From CAIKOD01 sp035505975 (GTDB taxonomy: Archaea > Halobacteriota > Methanomicrobia > Methanomicrobiales > Methanospirillaceae): a stretch of DNA of 33,914 nt. Below are positions 25,043 through 32,942 of this stretch, piece by piece (position 1 is the first letter of the stretch; each line of letters begins with the position of its first letter). The translations under genes were made by a program, and so were the position numbers. The stretch is from NCBI GenBank assembly GCA_035505975.1, contig DATJQJ010000003.1:1-33914 (forward strand), in the 5' to 3' direction. The notes beneath the pieces are model-generated. The model had not been told where the DNA came from, searched no databases, and saw nothing but the letters and a program-made list of their open reading frames with translations.

Positions 25043-26071
25043 ATGCCGGTAGGAAAGGAGATCAACGAAACGCTGGAGAACCTCGTGGACCGGGACCTCA
25101 CGTTCATGCATATCTGCGGGACTCACGAGGCAGCAATCGCAAGGACCGGACTCAGAAGTATCCTCCCGAAACGCCTGAAAATTGTGATGGGGCCAGGGTG
25201 CCCGGTCTGTATTACCCCCCAGGGAGAGATCGATGCGGCTCTTGGCCTTGTAGACAAGGGCTGTATCATCGCGACGTATGGAGACCTCCTGCGTGTCCCT
25301 GGTTCTTCGGGGTCGCTCGAGTCGTGCGGGGGCGACGTCAGGGTGGTGCAGGGCATCCATAAGGCTGTCGAGGTCGCCGAAAAAGTCGACGAGGAGGTCG
25401 TTTTCATCTCGGTCGGGTTCGAGACCACCGCTCCAACGGTAGCGGCCACGATTCTTACCGATCCTCCCAAAAATTTCAGTATCCTGTCCTGTCACCGGCT
25501 TGTCCCTCCTGCAATGAAATGGCTGTTGTCCCAGGGAGAAGCGAAACTGGACGGCTTCGTCCTGCCCGGGCATGTATGCACCGTTATGGGTTATCATGAA
25601 TACGAACAATTCCCTGTGCCCCAGGTCGTCGCCGGGTTTGAAGCAGATGACATCCTGCTCGGCCTGCTGATGCTCGTCCGGCAGATCAGGGAAGGGACGC
25701 ACAGGGTCGATAATGCCTACCCAAGAGCCGTCTCCTGCGAGGGGAATGTCAAGGCCCAAAAGGTGATGTTCGAGGTATTCGAGCCCTGCGATGTGGAATG
25801 GCGCGGGTTCCCTGTCATCCCGGGCTCCGGGCTCCGGTTGAAACCTGCGTATGACCGTTACGATGCCCAGAAAAAATTTGATATCGAGTTTAAACACGTG
25901 ACAAAACATTCGGCCTGTATCTGCGACCGGGTGCTCCGGGGTATCGCAGACCCGACCGATTGCAAACTCTTCGATAAGGTATGTTCACCGAGGAGCCCGG
26001 TCGGTCCCTGCATGGTAAGTCACGAGGGTGCATGCAGGATATGGCACCTGTACCATGTGAAACACGCCTGA
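25043..26071 (+). CDS. hypD: Hydrogenase maturation protein HypD
   Basis: HypD is the iron-sulfur scaffold on which the Fe(CN)2CO part of NiFe hydrogenases is assembled with HypC. Visible motifs are ICGTHE, MGPGCPVC, SVGFETTAP, LSCHRLVPPAM, LPGHVCTVMGYHEY and the C-terminal Cys cluster ending CSPRSPVGPCMVS. The open frame can be extended to a TTG at 25004, which would add 13 residues and match the family N-terminus in length, but those codons are about 75% A/T, contain TATA-like sequence and clash with the composition of the gene. I prefer ATG 25043 (342 residues). Other hyp genes are not in the window. The gene ends just before the genomic island. Confidence 0.93.
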   Translation: MPVGKEINETLENLVDRDLTFMHICGTHEAAIARTGLRSILPKRLKIVMGPGCPVCITPQGEIDAALGLVDKGCIIATYGDLLRVPGSSGSLESCGGDVRVVQGIHKAVEVAEKVDEEVVFISVGFETTAPTVAATILTDPPKNFSILSCHRLVPPAMKWLLSQGEAKLDGFVLPGHVCTVMGYHEYEQFPVPQVVAGFEADDILLGLLMLVRQIREGTHRVDNAYPRAVSCEGNVKAQKVMFEVFEPCDVEWRGFPVIPGSGLRLKPAYDRYDAQKKFDIEFKHVTKHSACICDRVLRGIADPTDCKLFDKVCSPRSPVGPCMVSHEGACRIWHLYHVKHA

Positions 26072-26222
26072 GATACCGTGTCAGGTACATACTCCTGTTA
26101 CGGGCAACCGGGAAAAATACCAAAAACTATGGCCTTGATAATTCAGTTTATTTGAATATATTGTACAAAAATCCTCGCGGAAGCAGACGGGTGACGTTGA
26201 AGGATGCAGGATTTCAAAAATG

Positions 26223-26240
26223 CCGGAAAATTTTTTCCAG
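26223..26240 (-). terminator. Hairpin after the small gene remnant
   Basis: On the minus strand CTGGAAAA-AA-TTTTCCGG forms a stem with T-rich 3' side, five bases after the stop of the remnant at 26245. It suits a transcript end and supports the remnant being once a real gene. Confidence 0.4.
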
Positions 26241-26244
26241 CAAA

Positions 26245-26394
26245 TCACAGGTCTGATAGTTTCTTTACCTGACTGAATATATCCTCGTTAACTGCTGACT
26301 CCCCCTTCAATTCTGTCCTGCCCGTCATCAGGCCATAAAATGCCGCTCTTTGGATTTCACGCAGTTCGATATGATTAAAAAGCTGGAACTGCAA
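26245..26394 (-). pseudogene. Truncated 3' end of an unidentified gene
   Basis: A 49-codon frame in minus orientation looks like the last part of a real soluble protein: helical, with IELREIQRAAFYGLMTGR and EDIFSQVKKLSDL, and normal codon use. It is cut by an in-frame stop at its upstream side and has only a weak TTG as possible start, so its N-terminal part is missing. I do not recognise the family; a faint likeness to the helical domain of archaeal GINS subunits is not enough to name it. It lies where the island begins, so an insertion or deletion may have cut off the rest. Confidence 0.35.
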
Positions 26395-26467
26395 TCATAT
26401 AGAGTCCATAGGAATTTCTGTACCTGCATCGCAATCCGTTGCGGTCAGAAATCCAACCTTGTAGCGT

Positions 26468-26479
26468 GCCCCGGTAGGG
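26468..26479 (+). repeat. 12-base copy of the tRNA-Arg 5' end (possible att remnant)
   Basis: GCCCCGGTAGGG is identical to the first 12 bases of the tRNA-Arg gene at 33715, in the same orientation. It stands 12 bases before the chimeric integrase/Ig reading frame, at the left edge of the island. A direct repeat flanking an integrase-bearing segment is what site-specific integration would leave, but 12 bases could also match by chance. Confidence 0.35.
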
Positions 26480-26491
26480 CGATCTCTTCTG

Positions 26492-27340
26492 ATGTCCAGT
26501 TCCCTGACCCAAAAACCAACCGTGAAAAACGTAACCGACCTCGTAATACATAAGAACTGGTTGATCAATGTTAACTGCGGTCAAATGAAACAAAGCGCCG
26601 CACCGACATTGCAGGATATTTATTCCCAGCCTGCCGGTGAGAAAAATTCCCACAGTAGTGTGGAAAAGTTTCTCAATCTCAAGGTTCTCACAGTCTCTGA
26701 CAAATCTCTGATTAATGGTTTTATTGCTGACATCAAAACAGAAGAGGACGTCAGTTCAATACGAGCCAACAAGCTCAGAACTCAGCGGGTTACGATAAAA
26801 CGAATTCTTCGCGAAAGTCATCCCGATTGTTTACAGTATGCCGACTGCACCTGGCCGGAAATTCGTTCCATTGTAGAGGCGATAAAAGATGAGCCTCAGC
26901 TCGACTATGGCGTGAATCTCGGTTCTCAGGTACGCTGTGATGCCACGGGAACTGCAAAATACACGTGTAGTACTTTCGCTGTCGGACAACATTCATTCAC
27001 AGCATCTTATCTCGGGGATTCAAACTTCACAACAAGTACTTCACCCCCGATAAGCCCAACGGTGACCCCGGACCCGGTCATCGTTGCATTCACTCCCCTT
27101 TCAGGTAGCAGGGGGACAACGGTGATGATTATGATTAAAGGCAACTACATCCAGGCTGGAGCGACCGCGAACCTGACATTGAACGGCAACCGACTGCCGA
27201 TTACGACGAGCGCGATCAAGCCCCCGATAATGTTGAGTGGAAGTGTCACAATACCAACCACCGTTACACCAGGGCAGTGGATCCTATCGGTTACGGACCC
27301 TGACGGCGGAACAGTGCAGAGGATCTTCACGGTGACCTGA
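26492..27340 (+). pseudogene. Chimeric frame: integrase N-terminal domain fused to Ig/IPT C-terminal domains
   Basis: The 282-codon frame joins two unrelated parts. Residues about 50-140 resemble the N-terminal core-binding (SAM-like) domain of archaeal tyrosine recombinases: VEKFLNLK, DKSLINGFIADIKTEED, SSIRANKLRTQ, CTWPEIRSIVEAIKDE. From about residue 146 the frame copies the C-terminus of the 818-residue Ig-domain protein at 30335-32791, including the ASYLGDSNFTTSTSP repeat and the final IPT-like domain. No signal peptide is present, so the adhesin domains would stay in the cytoplasm. The catalytic recombinase domain is missing. The simplest reading is a deletion that fused the ends of two genes of an inverted duplicate; a working protein is unlikely but not excluded because the join is in frame. 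Confidence 0.6.
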
Positions 27341-27436
27341 CAAAAGTTTTAGATTAAAAAGGTGAGCGTTTAACCCATCAATCTTTCTGAAAGGCAATGA
27401 TCTGAGTAGCGATTGTCAGTTTCGCAAATGCAGACA
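26926..27436 (+). repeat. Left arm of a long inverted repeat
   Basis: This segment is the reverse-complement counterpart of 30241-30746. Its core (26998-27343) matches 30332-30677 at all but six of 346 positions, and 27385-27436 matches 30241-30292 at all 52 positions. The flanks 26926-26997 and 27344-27384 are similar but more diverged. It covers the Ig/IPT coding end and the start of the adjoining decayed secreted-protein gene. Confidence 0.9.
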
Positions 27437-27827
27437 GTAAGCCAGATGACTGAAAAACAGAAAGCAGGTATTGCGACCAGTATTAATGTTTAACACACCA
27501 CGATGGAAAAGCGATTCACGAGCTTGGCAGCAGGAAGAGCGATACCTTCGTTGACCCCCACTCCATCATGAGAGATTACCCGGCAGGTGGACTTTGATGA
27601 CAACGATAATATGATCCATCTGCTGGACAACGTATCCTGACTCGTAGACTTTATGGGTATCTCAATTCCGACAGGCAAGTTATTATTTACGCGGGATTGA
27701 TGAGGAGATGATGGCAGTTAGGATTTGGTGAGCTCTATTACCGAGATTGCTGTTGGGGCACTGGAAACAAGATTATTAACAAGAACAACACGAATGCAGA
27801 TGCTGAAATTAAGATAGTGTATTAATA
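27385..27827 (+). pseudogene. Decayed copy (left) of the secreted island protein
   Basis: Several short pieces in different frames match the other copies: VAIVSFANAD (end of a signal peptide, after an in-frame TGA), then VDFDDNDNM and DFMGISIPTGKL (compare LDDNGNI and MGISIPTGEL in the right copy), then NKIINKNNTNADAEI (compare NKIADQSNIKADTSL in the intact protein). Stops and frameshifts interrupt it repeatedly and the C-terminal third is absent. It lies 45 bases after the chimeric frame, mirroring the arrangement at the right arm. Confidence 0.65.
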
Positions 27828-27918
27828 TTTTTCCGATGGTTGAAAAAATTCCTTATCGTCTCATTGTCAAATGCAAAATACCCACCTAGAGTATCTAAAC
27901 GCAATTAGAAGCCGAGAT

Positions 27919-27952
27919 AAAAAAAGTGTTCAAATCAGGTTTAATCCTGATT
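27919..27952 (-). terminator. Terminator of the intact secreted-protein gene
   Basis: On the minus strand AATCAGG-ATTAAA-CCTGATT (27933-27952) is a perfect 7-bp stem that covers the last codons and touches the stop, followed after a few bases by seven T. This is a textbook factor-independent shape, unusual in overlapping the coding end. Confidence 0.55.
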
Positions 27953-29063
27953 GGTATGACATCGTCTTGGTGAAATGATTGACAAGGCCGCTTGCTGATG
28001 AAGTCTCGGAATAGACGAGGTCTTCGGATTTTTGCGGAGATTGAGTAATGATTGCATCCGGATAACCAATATTATTGACAATATCTGGAATACTGCTAAT
28101 ATTCCGGGCCTCTTGCACATGCAATTTAAGATACGCAGAAACCGAACCAATCATCGGGGAGGATGTTCCGCCAGGGAGTGTAATGCCCTGTGCATTGATG
28201 TTATAATTCAGAACTACAGGGAATGACGAGTCAGTTCCGACAAAGCGATCATCTGCGTGTGTAACAACCGAAGTCAGGGTTGTATCCATTGAACTTCCGG
28301 CCTGTTCAATATTACAATACGCTGGAATAACTGCCGAAGCAGTACTAGCAAACGGACAGAGGATTGCAATCGAAGTATCGGATGCTTGTGAAGTTCCGTC
28401 CAAGAGAAGATCTTCTGTCCTCGTTGCGCGACCTGTGTCCGTGGCGATGTACTGTAAGCTCGTATCTGCCTTGATGTTGCTCTGATCAGCAATCTTGTTT
28501 GCCGTCGAAAGTGCCATGGTCTTTGAGAAAGTCGATTGCCCTGAAACTGCCATTATCTGATCATTGTACCCAGTCGTATACTGGACTTCTTGATCTTGGA
28601 GCGGTGGAGTCAGTGGACTTCCTTGGTTCTGTAACCAATTAATTAAATTTTGAATATCACTATTAGAGGGGTTACCAACTACTGCACCTCCATCTGCCAT
28701 AAACGCATTGAGCATATCTTGAAGATGAAGCGAAGATGGATTAGATTCCCCTAATAACCAAAAATCCCAATTATCCAGGAAATTTTGATAACTTCCCCAT
28801 CCACTACTTGTCCATCCGGGATACTTTGCAAGTATCGGATCTGCCCCGCTCAGGGGAATCCCGTTTGCATTAACACTCCAGGCCCCGCCATCGGTTTCCG
28901 TAATCGTGCCTTGTACATTCATCCCGGTACTGGTGGAAAGTCCCTGGACCTCTGGCATTGCCGGGACATTCCGATCTGCATACGCAACGCTGAAGAAAGC
29001 TGTAAGAACGATGAAAATGAAAAGAACAAGTATTCCTATCTTTTGGAATTTTATTTTTATCAC
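27930..29063 (-). CDS. Secreted protein of an unnamed family (intact copy)
   Basis: The 377-residue protein starts with a signal peptide (basic MIKIKFQK, hydrophobic core to about residue 28, cleavage likely after AYA). The mature part is Ser/Thr/Asn-rich with few basic residues, as in surface proteins. No known domain is recognised. A C-terminal motif, EDLVYSETSSASGLVNHFTK followed by YQSG, is kept in the right decayed copy. Other blocks shared with the decayed copies are VQGLSTSTG, TTGYNDQIMAVSGQ and ANKIADQSNIKAD. The start is GTG at 29063, embedded in GAGGTGAT, itself a strong ribosome site, so the precise start is uncertain, but no upstream ATG is in frame. A terminator overlaps the end. 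Possible surface or sheath component. Confidence 0.7.
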   Translation of the reverse strand: MIKIKFQKIGILVLFIFIVLTAFFSVAYADRNVPAMPEVQGLSTSTGMNVQGTITETDGGAWSVNANGIPLSGADPILAKYPGWTSSGWGSYQNFLDNWDFWLLGESNPSSLHLQDMLNAFMADGGAVVGNPSNSDIQNLINWLQNQGSPLTPPLQDQEVQYTTGYNDQIMAVSGQSTFSKTMALSTANKIADQSNIKADTSLQYIATDTGRATRTEDLLLDGTSQASDTSIAILCPFASTASAVIPAYCNIEQAGSSMDTTLTSVVTHADDRFVGTDSSFPVVLNYNINAQGITLPGGTSSPMIGSVSAYLKLHVQEARNISSIPDIVNNIGYPDAIITQSPQKSEDLVYSETSSASGLVNHFTKTMSYQSGLNLI

Positions 29064-29353
29064 CTCTTTTTCTGACAGAAAAAGACTGGTTTTCCAATCA
29101 GCAATTTTATTTTAAAAGGTTTGGCATCATAAAGATATCGAAACATAAAGATCCTGCTCTAAATGTATTTTTTGAACCGCAAATACAATCCCGGCTGACG
29201 GCAAAATTCAAATGATATCGTCCAACTTTTCATAATCACCATCCAACCCACAGCAGTATTCTCACAGCGTATAGGTTAGCGTATATTCACACGTTGACAA
29301 TATTATCGAAAACAGAGAGATAAGGGACTAATGAGTCCCATTACCTAGTACCC
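29064..29353. other. AT-rich spacer upstream of the intact secreted-protein gene
   Basis: About 290 AT-rich bases without a supported gene. A small perfect hairpin, CTTTTTCT-GAC-AGAAAAAG (29066-29084), lies directly before the GTG start and might affect translation. The promoter of the secreted-protein gene is expected here. Confidence 0.4.
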
Positions 29354-30292
29354 TTATTCAGACCAGACTGATCCCGACTGGTACGTGTATGCCTGTGAGA
29401 ACGTTTTGATGATGCCGCTTGCGCTCGCAGACTGCGAGTAGGATAAGTCCTCGGCCTTTACCGGCTGGAACAGGTTGACCATGCCATCGACGGGAATGAT
29501 ATTGATCATGATCCCCTCCAGAAGGTGTGCGTTTATATGGGCGGCCATCGACCAGATTGCATCGGTTGTTCCATTGGATGATATAATCCCTGTGTCTAAT
29601 ATCGAGTACGCCTGGGAGACCGGCATATCTGCCGTATCTTCAATTGATGCGGTCGCTTGCTGATGTTGAGACCGAGGCGAGCGAGGTGTCGACTTCGCCC
29701 CCTTAAGAAACGACGTTGCAGAACGGCGGGAAGAGCGGACCATACGCGTTTTCGAAGGGGCGTAGAGGATCTTGTCGCCCGAGGGCGTCTGTACACCGGC
29801 ACCGTCAGCAGGGATATCCTCGGACGAAATTATCTGACCCTGATCGTTTGTTCCGAGGAAGGTGACTATCTAGTTCTTGGCAATGTTATTCTTGTCTGGG
29901 ATCTTGTTTGCAGTGTCGACACGGTCGCCTTGGTATAGCACGTCACACCCTGGATAGCTATGGTATTCTCATTGTATCCTGCGGTGACTGCAGCTCGCCA
30001 GTAGGGATAGAGATGCCCATAAGGGCTGCGAGATCAGGGTCAACTGCCCATCCGGTGATAATATTGCCATTATCGTCTAAGTCCATCGCCTGATAGCCTC
30101 CCGGAATGAGCGGCGGGTTATTGAGAGCATCGCTACTCTGCTGCCAGGCGAGCGCGCGTCGCTTTCCATGACGGTGCCCTGTTCATCGGAATGGGTCGCA
30201 ATATCGATTCCCTGGGTCTCCGGCGCCTGGTCTACTGGGATGTCTGCATTTGCGAAACTGACAATCGCTACTCAGATCATTGCCTTTCAGAA
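29354..30292 (-). pseudogene. Decayed copy (right) of the secreted island protein
   Basis: Reading the minus strand from 30292, pieces in changing frames match the intact protein: VAIVSFANADIPVDQAPETQG (signal peptide end and start of mature part, after the same in-frame TGA as the left copy), LDDNGNIITGWAVDP, MGISIPTGEL, TAGYNENTIAIQG, NKIPDKNNIAKN, then a long last piece of 129 codons ending with EDLSYSQSASASGIIKTFSQ and YQSG before the stop at 29354. At least four frame changes or stops interrupt it. It lies 42 bases after the Ig-domain gene on the same strand, so the ancestral order was Ig protein followed by this secreted protein. Confidence 0.75.
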
Positions 30293-30746
30293 CGATTAAT
30301 GGGTAATATGTTCTCCCTTCATTCTAAATCCTTGTCAGGTCACCGTGAAGATCCTCTGCACTGTTCCGCCGTCAGGGTTCGTAACCGATAGGATCCACTG
30401 CCCTGGTGTAACGGTGGTTGGTATTGTGACACTTCCACTCAACATTATCGGGGGCTTGATCGCGCTCGTCGTAATCGGCAGTCGGTTGCCGTTCAATGTC
30501 AGGTTCGCGGTCGCTCCAGTTTGGATGTAGTTGCCTTTAATCATAATCATCACCGTTGTCCCCCTGCTACCTGAAAGGGGAGTGAATGCAACGATGACCG
30601 GATCCGGGGTCACCGTTGGGCTTATCTGGGGTGAAGTACTCGTTGTGAAGTTTGAATCCCCGAGATAAGATGCTGTGATTGAATGCGATCCGGCAACGAA
30701 TGTGTAAAGATATTTGGCAATTCCCGTAGTGTCGCAGGGTACCTGA
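30241..30746 (-). repeat. Right arm of the long inverted repeat
   Basis: This is the counterpart of 26926-27436. It covers the end of the 818-residue Ig-domain gene and the start of the right decayed copy. The two arms are separated by about 2.8 kb containing the intact secreted-protein gene and most of both decayed copies, so recombination between them would invert that segment without changing the Ig-domain gene itself. Confidence 0.9.
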
Positions 30747-32791
30747 TAAATAGAGACCCCTTTGTCGAAGAACTGGACGGAACCGGTAGGACTCCCGCCA
30801 CCCGGAGCAATGGCCGAGACGATTGCCACCAGTGAACCCTGGGCTCCAGCACCAACCTGTGCCGGACATGAAACGGTTGTGTTTGTCGATGCCTTGTTCA
30901 CAATGTATGTCAGGGGCGTGCTTGTGGTTGCCAAGAAATTCGCCGAGCCGCTATACTTCGCAGTTATCGAGTGAGACGCTCCCGCGTTGAGGTTGGAGAT
31001 AATAAGGCTGGATACCGTTCCTCCGGAATTCCATGTCCCGTTTCCGATGGGAGCGCCACTGTCGCAAAACGTGACGTTCGCCCCGCCACTCCCTGGTATA
31101 CCCACTCCCGGAGGTTGAACTGCAACGGTCGCGGCGAATCTGACAGGCTGACCATAGACCGAAGAGGCCGGATTCGAGGTGACGCTTATGGATGTCTGTG
31201 CCTGCCCGATTGTGTCCGATACCGTCCCAGTCTGACTTGTATAATTGCCACTGGGATCCGCAAAGCTCCAGACGTCATTAGCATATGTTCCTGCGTTTGT
31301 GTGCCTTGTTCCTGCCAGGTTAAGATCTGAGGAGAGATCGACTCCGCCAATACCGTGAGCTGTTCCAGTCGCGGTATGGGTATTCCCATCGTAGGTGACA
31401 GTATAGGGGGTGATGGAAACGGTGGCGATTGAGGGCCTGATATCCTGATTCGGGTTCAATATCCCGGAACTTGAGGTGAAATTATCATCTCCGGAATAGT
31501 CGGCTTCTATTGCATGGTCACCCACCGATAGGCCATCATAAGGAATGGTTGCCGTTCCGGAAATTTGTAGTGGCGCCGGCGAACTATAATTCAATCCGTC
31601 GACCTTGAGTTGGACCGTCCCCGTCGCTGGAGTTTGGAGCCCGGGCACCGAGTGCGGGTTCACATTTGCTGTAAAAGTTATCTGGTGGCCATACTGTGAC
31701 GGATTTGATGAAGACGTAAGGGTAACAGTGGTGCTAGCTTTTTGCACGACCTGGGTCAGATCATGACTTTCACAAGCCGAATAGTTAGAATTATATTCTC
31801 CAATATTATCGATAGAATTTCCACTATAGTCTGCAATTATATTGTGGTTTCCCGGCGATAGGGAAGATGCGGTGAATGTTGCCACGCCGGTTGAATTGAG
31901 GGGTTCCGAACCCAACATGTCGCTACCATCCTTGAATGTCACTGTTCCTGTGGCATTGCCATATGCACCCGTTACTTTTGAAGTAAAAGTCACCGAATCG
32001 CCGTATTTTGACGGATTGGATACTGATGTAAGGGTATTTGTCGCCGGGGCCAGGACATGCTCGGTTACCGTATCCCCGCTCATATAATTCCAATCATCTC
32101 CCATGAATTGTGCGTGGATTTGGTGGAACCCTGGGGCAATATTAGGATAAACAACATCAACTTGATAAGGATTCGATTTACCATCCGGATAACTATAAGC
32201 AGTCAATACCCCATCGAAATACATCATTACAGCTCCTACAGGAGCATGTCCTATCGGAGCATTGTACTCTTCAGATGTCACATTCACATGGTAAACGACG
32301 TCCTGGCCGACTGATGCTGGATTGTTCGACGGGGTAATAGTAGTCGTTGAAAACAAAACAACATCCAGATCTAGGGGATTACTTAATACTGTCTTTCCAC
32401 CGTCCCAACCCTGACCAAAGAATTGAAATTGGATCGTATGTATTCCTGGCGGTAGTGTAAAACTGTATCGACCAATTGCATATCCCGTAGGCAAACCGTT
32501 ACTTCCAGTTTCCGGGATACAAGGGGTATACCATACATTACCATCAGGGCATTGACCGTCAATATATATATAAAAAAAATCATGCGGATCAAATAATCCA
32601 TCACTACTTTTCACCGTTGCTATATACGCCACCCCATGGTCAAAGAGTGCTGGATTCATTCCACCTGACGGATTAATTCCACCTGCTTGGTGAAAATCAG
32701 TAAACTGAAAATCAGCGGCGCTGACATTCGGAATCAAACTGAAAACAAGGAGGATCATGACGCCGAGCAGCACCCATCTCATTCTTCTCAT
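30335..32791 (-). CDS. Secreted multi-domain Ig-like surface protein
   Basis: With ATG 32791 the product has 818 residues and a clear signal peptide (MRRMRWVLLGVMILLVFSL..., cleavage after VSAA). A unique N-terminal domain (about 25-150, with CPDGNVWYTPC as a possible disulfide) is followed by about five Big_3_5-like Ig domains, each starting with a T-x-(T/S)xxNP(A/S)xxG strand and ending ADYSG, AKYSG or ASYLG. One MBG-like domain (around SITPYTVTYDGNTHTATGTA) is inserted, and an IPT/TIG-like domain closes the protein (VIVAFTPLSGSRGTTVMI). There is no membrane anchor, so it may be released or held by partners. The frame extends to GTG 32911, but that segment overlaps the promoter and has no signal peptide. 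Likely adhesion or cell-surface structure. Confidence 0.85.
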   Translation of the reverse strand: MRRMRWVLLGVMILLVFSLIPNVSAADFQFTDFHQAGGINPSGGMNPALFDHGVAYIATVKSSDGLFDPHDFFYIYIDGQCPDGNVWYTPCIPETGSNGLPTGYAIGRYSFTLPPGIHTIQFQFFGQGWDGGKTVLSNPLDLDVVLFSTTTITPSNNPASVGQDVVYHVNVTSEEYNAPIGHAPVGAVMMYFDGVLTAYSYPDGKSNPYQVDVVYPNIAPGFHQIHAQFMGDDWNYMSGDTVTEHVLAPATNTLTSVSNPSKYGDSVTFTSKVTGAYGNATGTVTFKDGSDMLGSEPLNSTGVATFTASSLSPGNHNIIADYSGNSIDNIGEYNSNYSACESHDLTQVVQKASTTVTLTSSSNPSQYGHQITFTANVNPHSVPGLQTPATGTVQLKVDGLNYSSPAPLQISGTATIPYDGLSVGDHAIEADYSGDDNFTSSSGILNPNQDIRPSIATVSITPYTVTYDGNTHTATGTAHGIGGVDLSSDLNLAGTRHTNAGTYANDVWSFADPSGNYTSQTGTVSDTIGQAQTSISVTSNPASSVYGQPVRFAATVAVQPPGVGIPGSGGANVTFCDSGAPIGNGTWNSGGTVSSLIISNLNAGASHSITAKYSGSANFLATTSTPLTYIVNKASTNTTVSCPAQVGAGAQGSLVAIVSAIAPGGGSPTGSVQFFDKGVSIYQVPCDTTGIAKYLYTFVAGSHSITASYLGDSNFTTSTSPQISPTVTPDPVIVAFTPLSGSRGTTVMIMIKGNYIQTGATANLTLNGNRLPITTSAIKPPIMLSGSVTIPTTVTPGQWILSVTNPDGGTVQRIFTVT

Positions 32792-32912
32792 AGTACGATC
32801 GGTCGAACATTCCGGAAGCAAGCTCTGACGATGTCCTCCAATTAGAGATATCCCTCGTATATCATACAATTTGCACATGTGAACCCTCATGTAGTTGCAA
32901 AAATCTTCCACT

Positions 32913-32938
32913 TTTATATTTTTTTATATTATATAAAT
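32913..32938 (-). promoter_or_regulatory. AT-rich promoter of the Ig-domain gene
   Basis: On the minus strand TTTATATAA (32930-32938) and AATATAAAAG (32913-32922) form a nearly pure A/T stretch between the truncated integrase and the Ig-domain gene. A start of transcription 25 bases on gives a leader of about 100 bases before ATG 32791, long for this window. Confidence 0.5.
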
Positions 32939-32942
32939 GATA

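Noticed and set aside
25028..25909. 293-residue open frame antisense to hypD
   Set aside because: It mirrors the HypD codon pattern and has no recognisable motif.
26375..26653. 92-residue minus-strand frame across the 12-base tRNA copy
   Set aside because: It opposes the integrase-like frame, contains no motif and is rich in residues typical of non-coding translation.
26998..30677. Phase variation of the Ig-domain protein by inversion between the repeat arms
   Set aside because: The repeats cover the 3' end of the gene, so inversion would exchange only what lies downstream of the stop codons; the protein itself would not change.
32792..32911. 40-residue N-terminal extension of the Ig-domain protein from GTG 32911
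   Set aside because: It would put the signal peptide 40 residues inside the protein and overlaps the A/T-only promoter; ATG 32791 gives a normal signal peptide.
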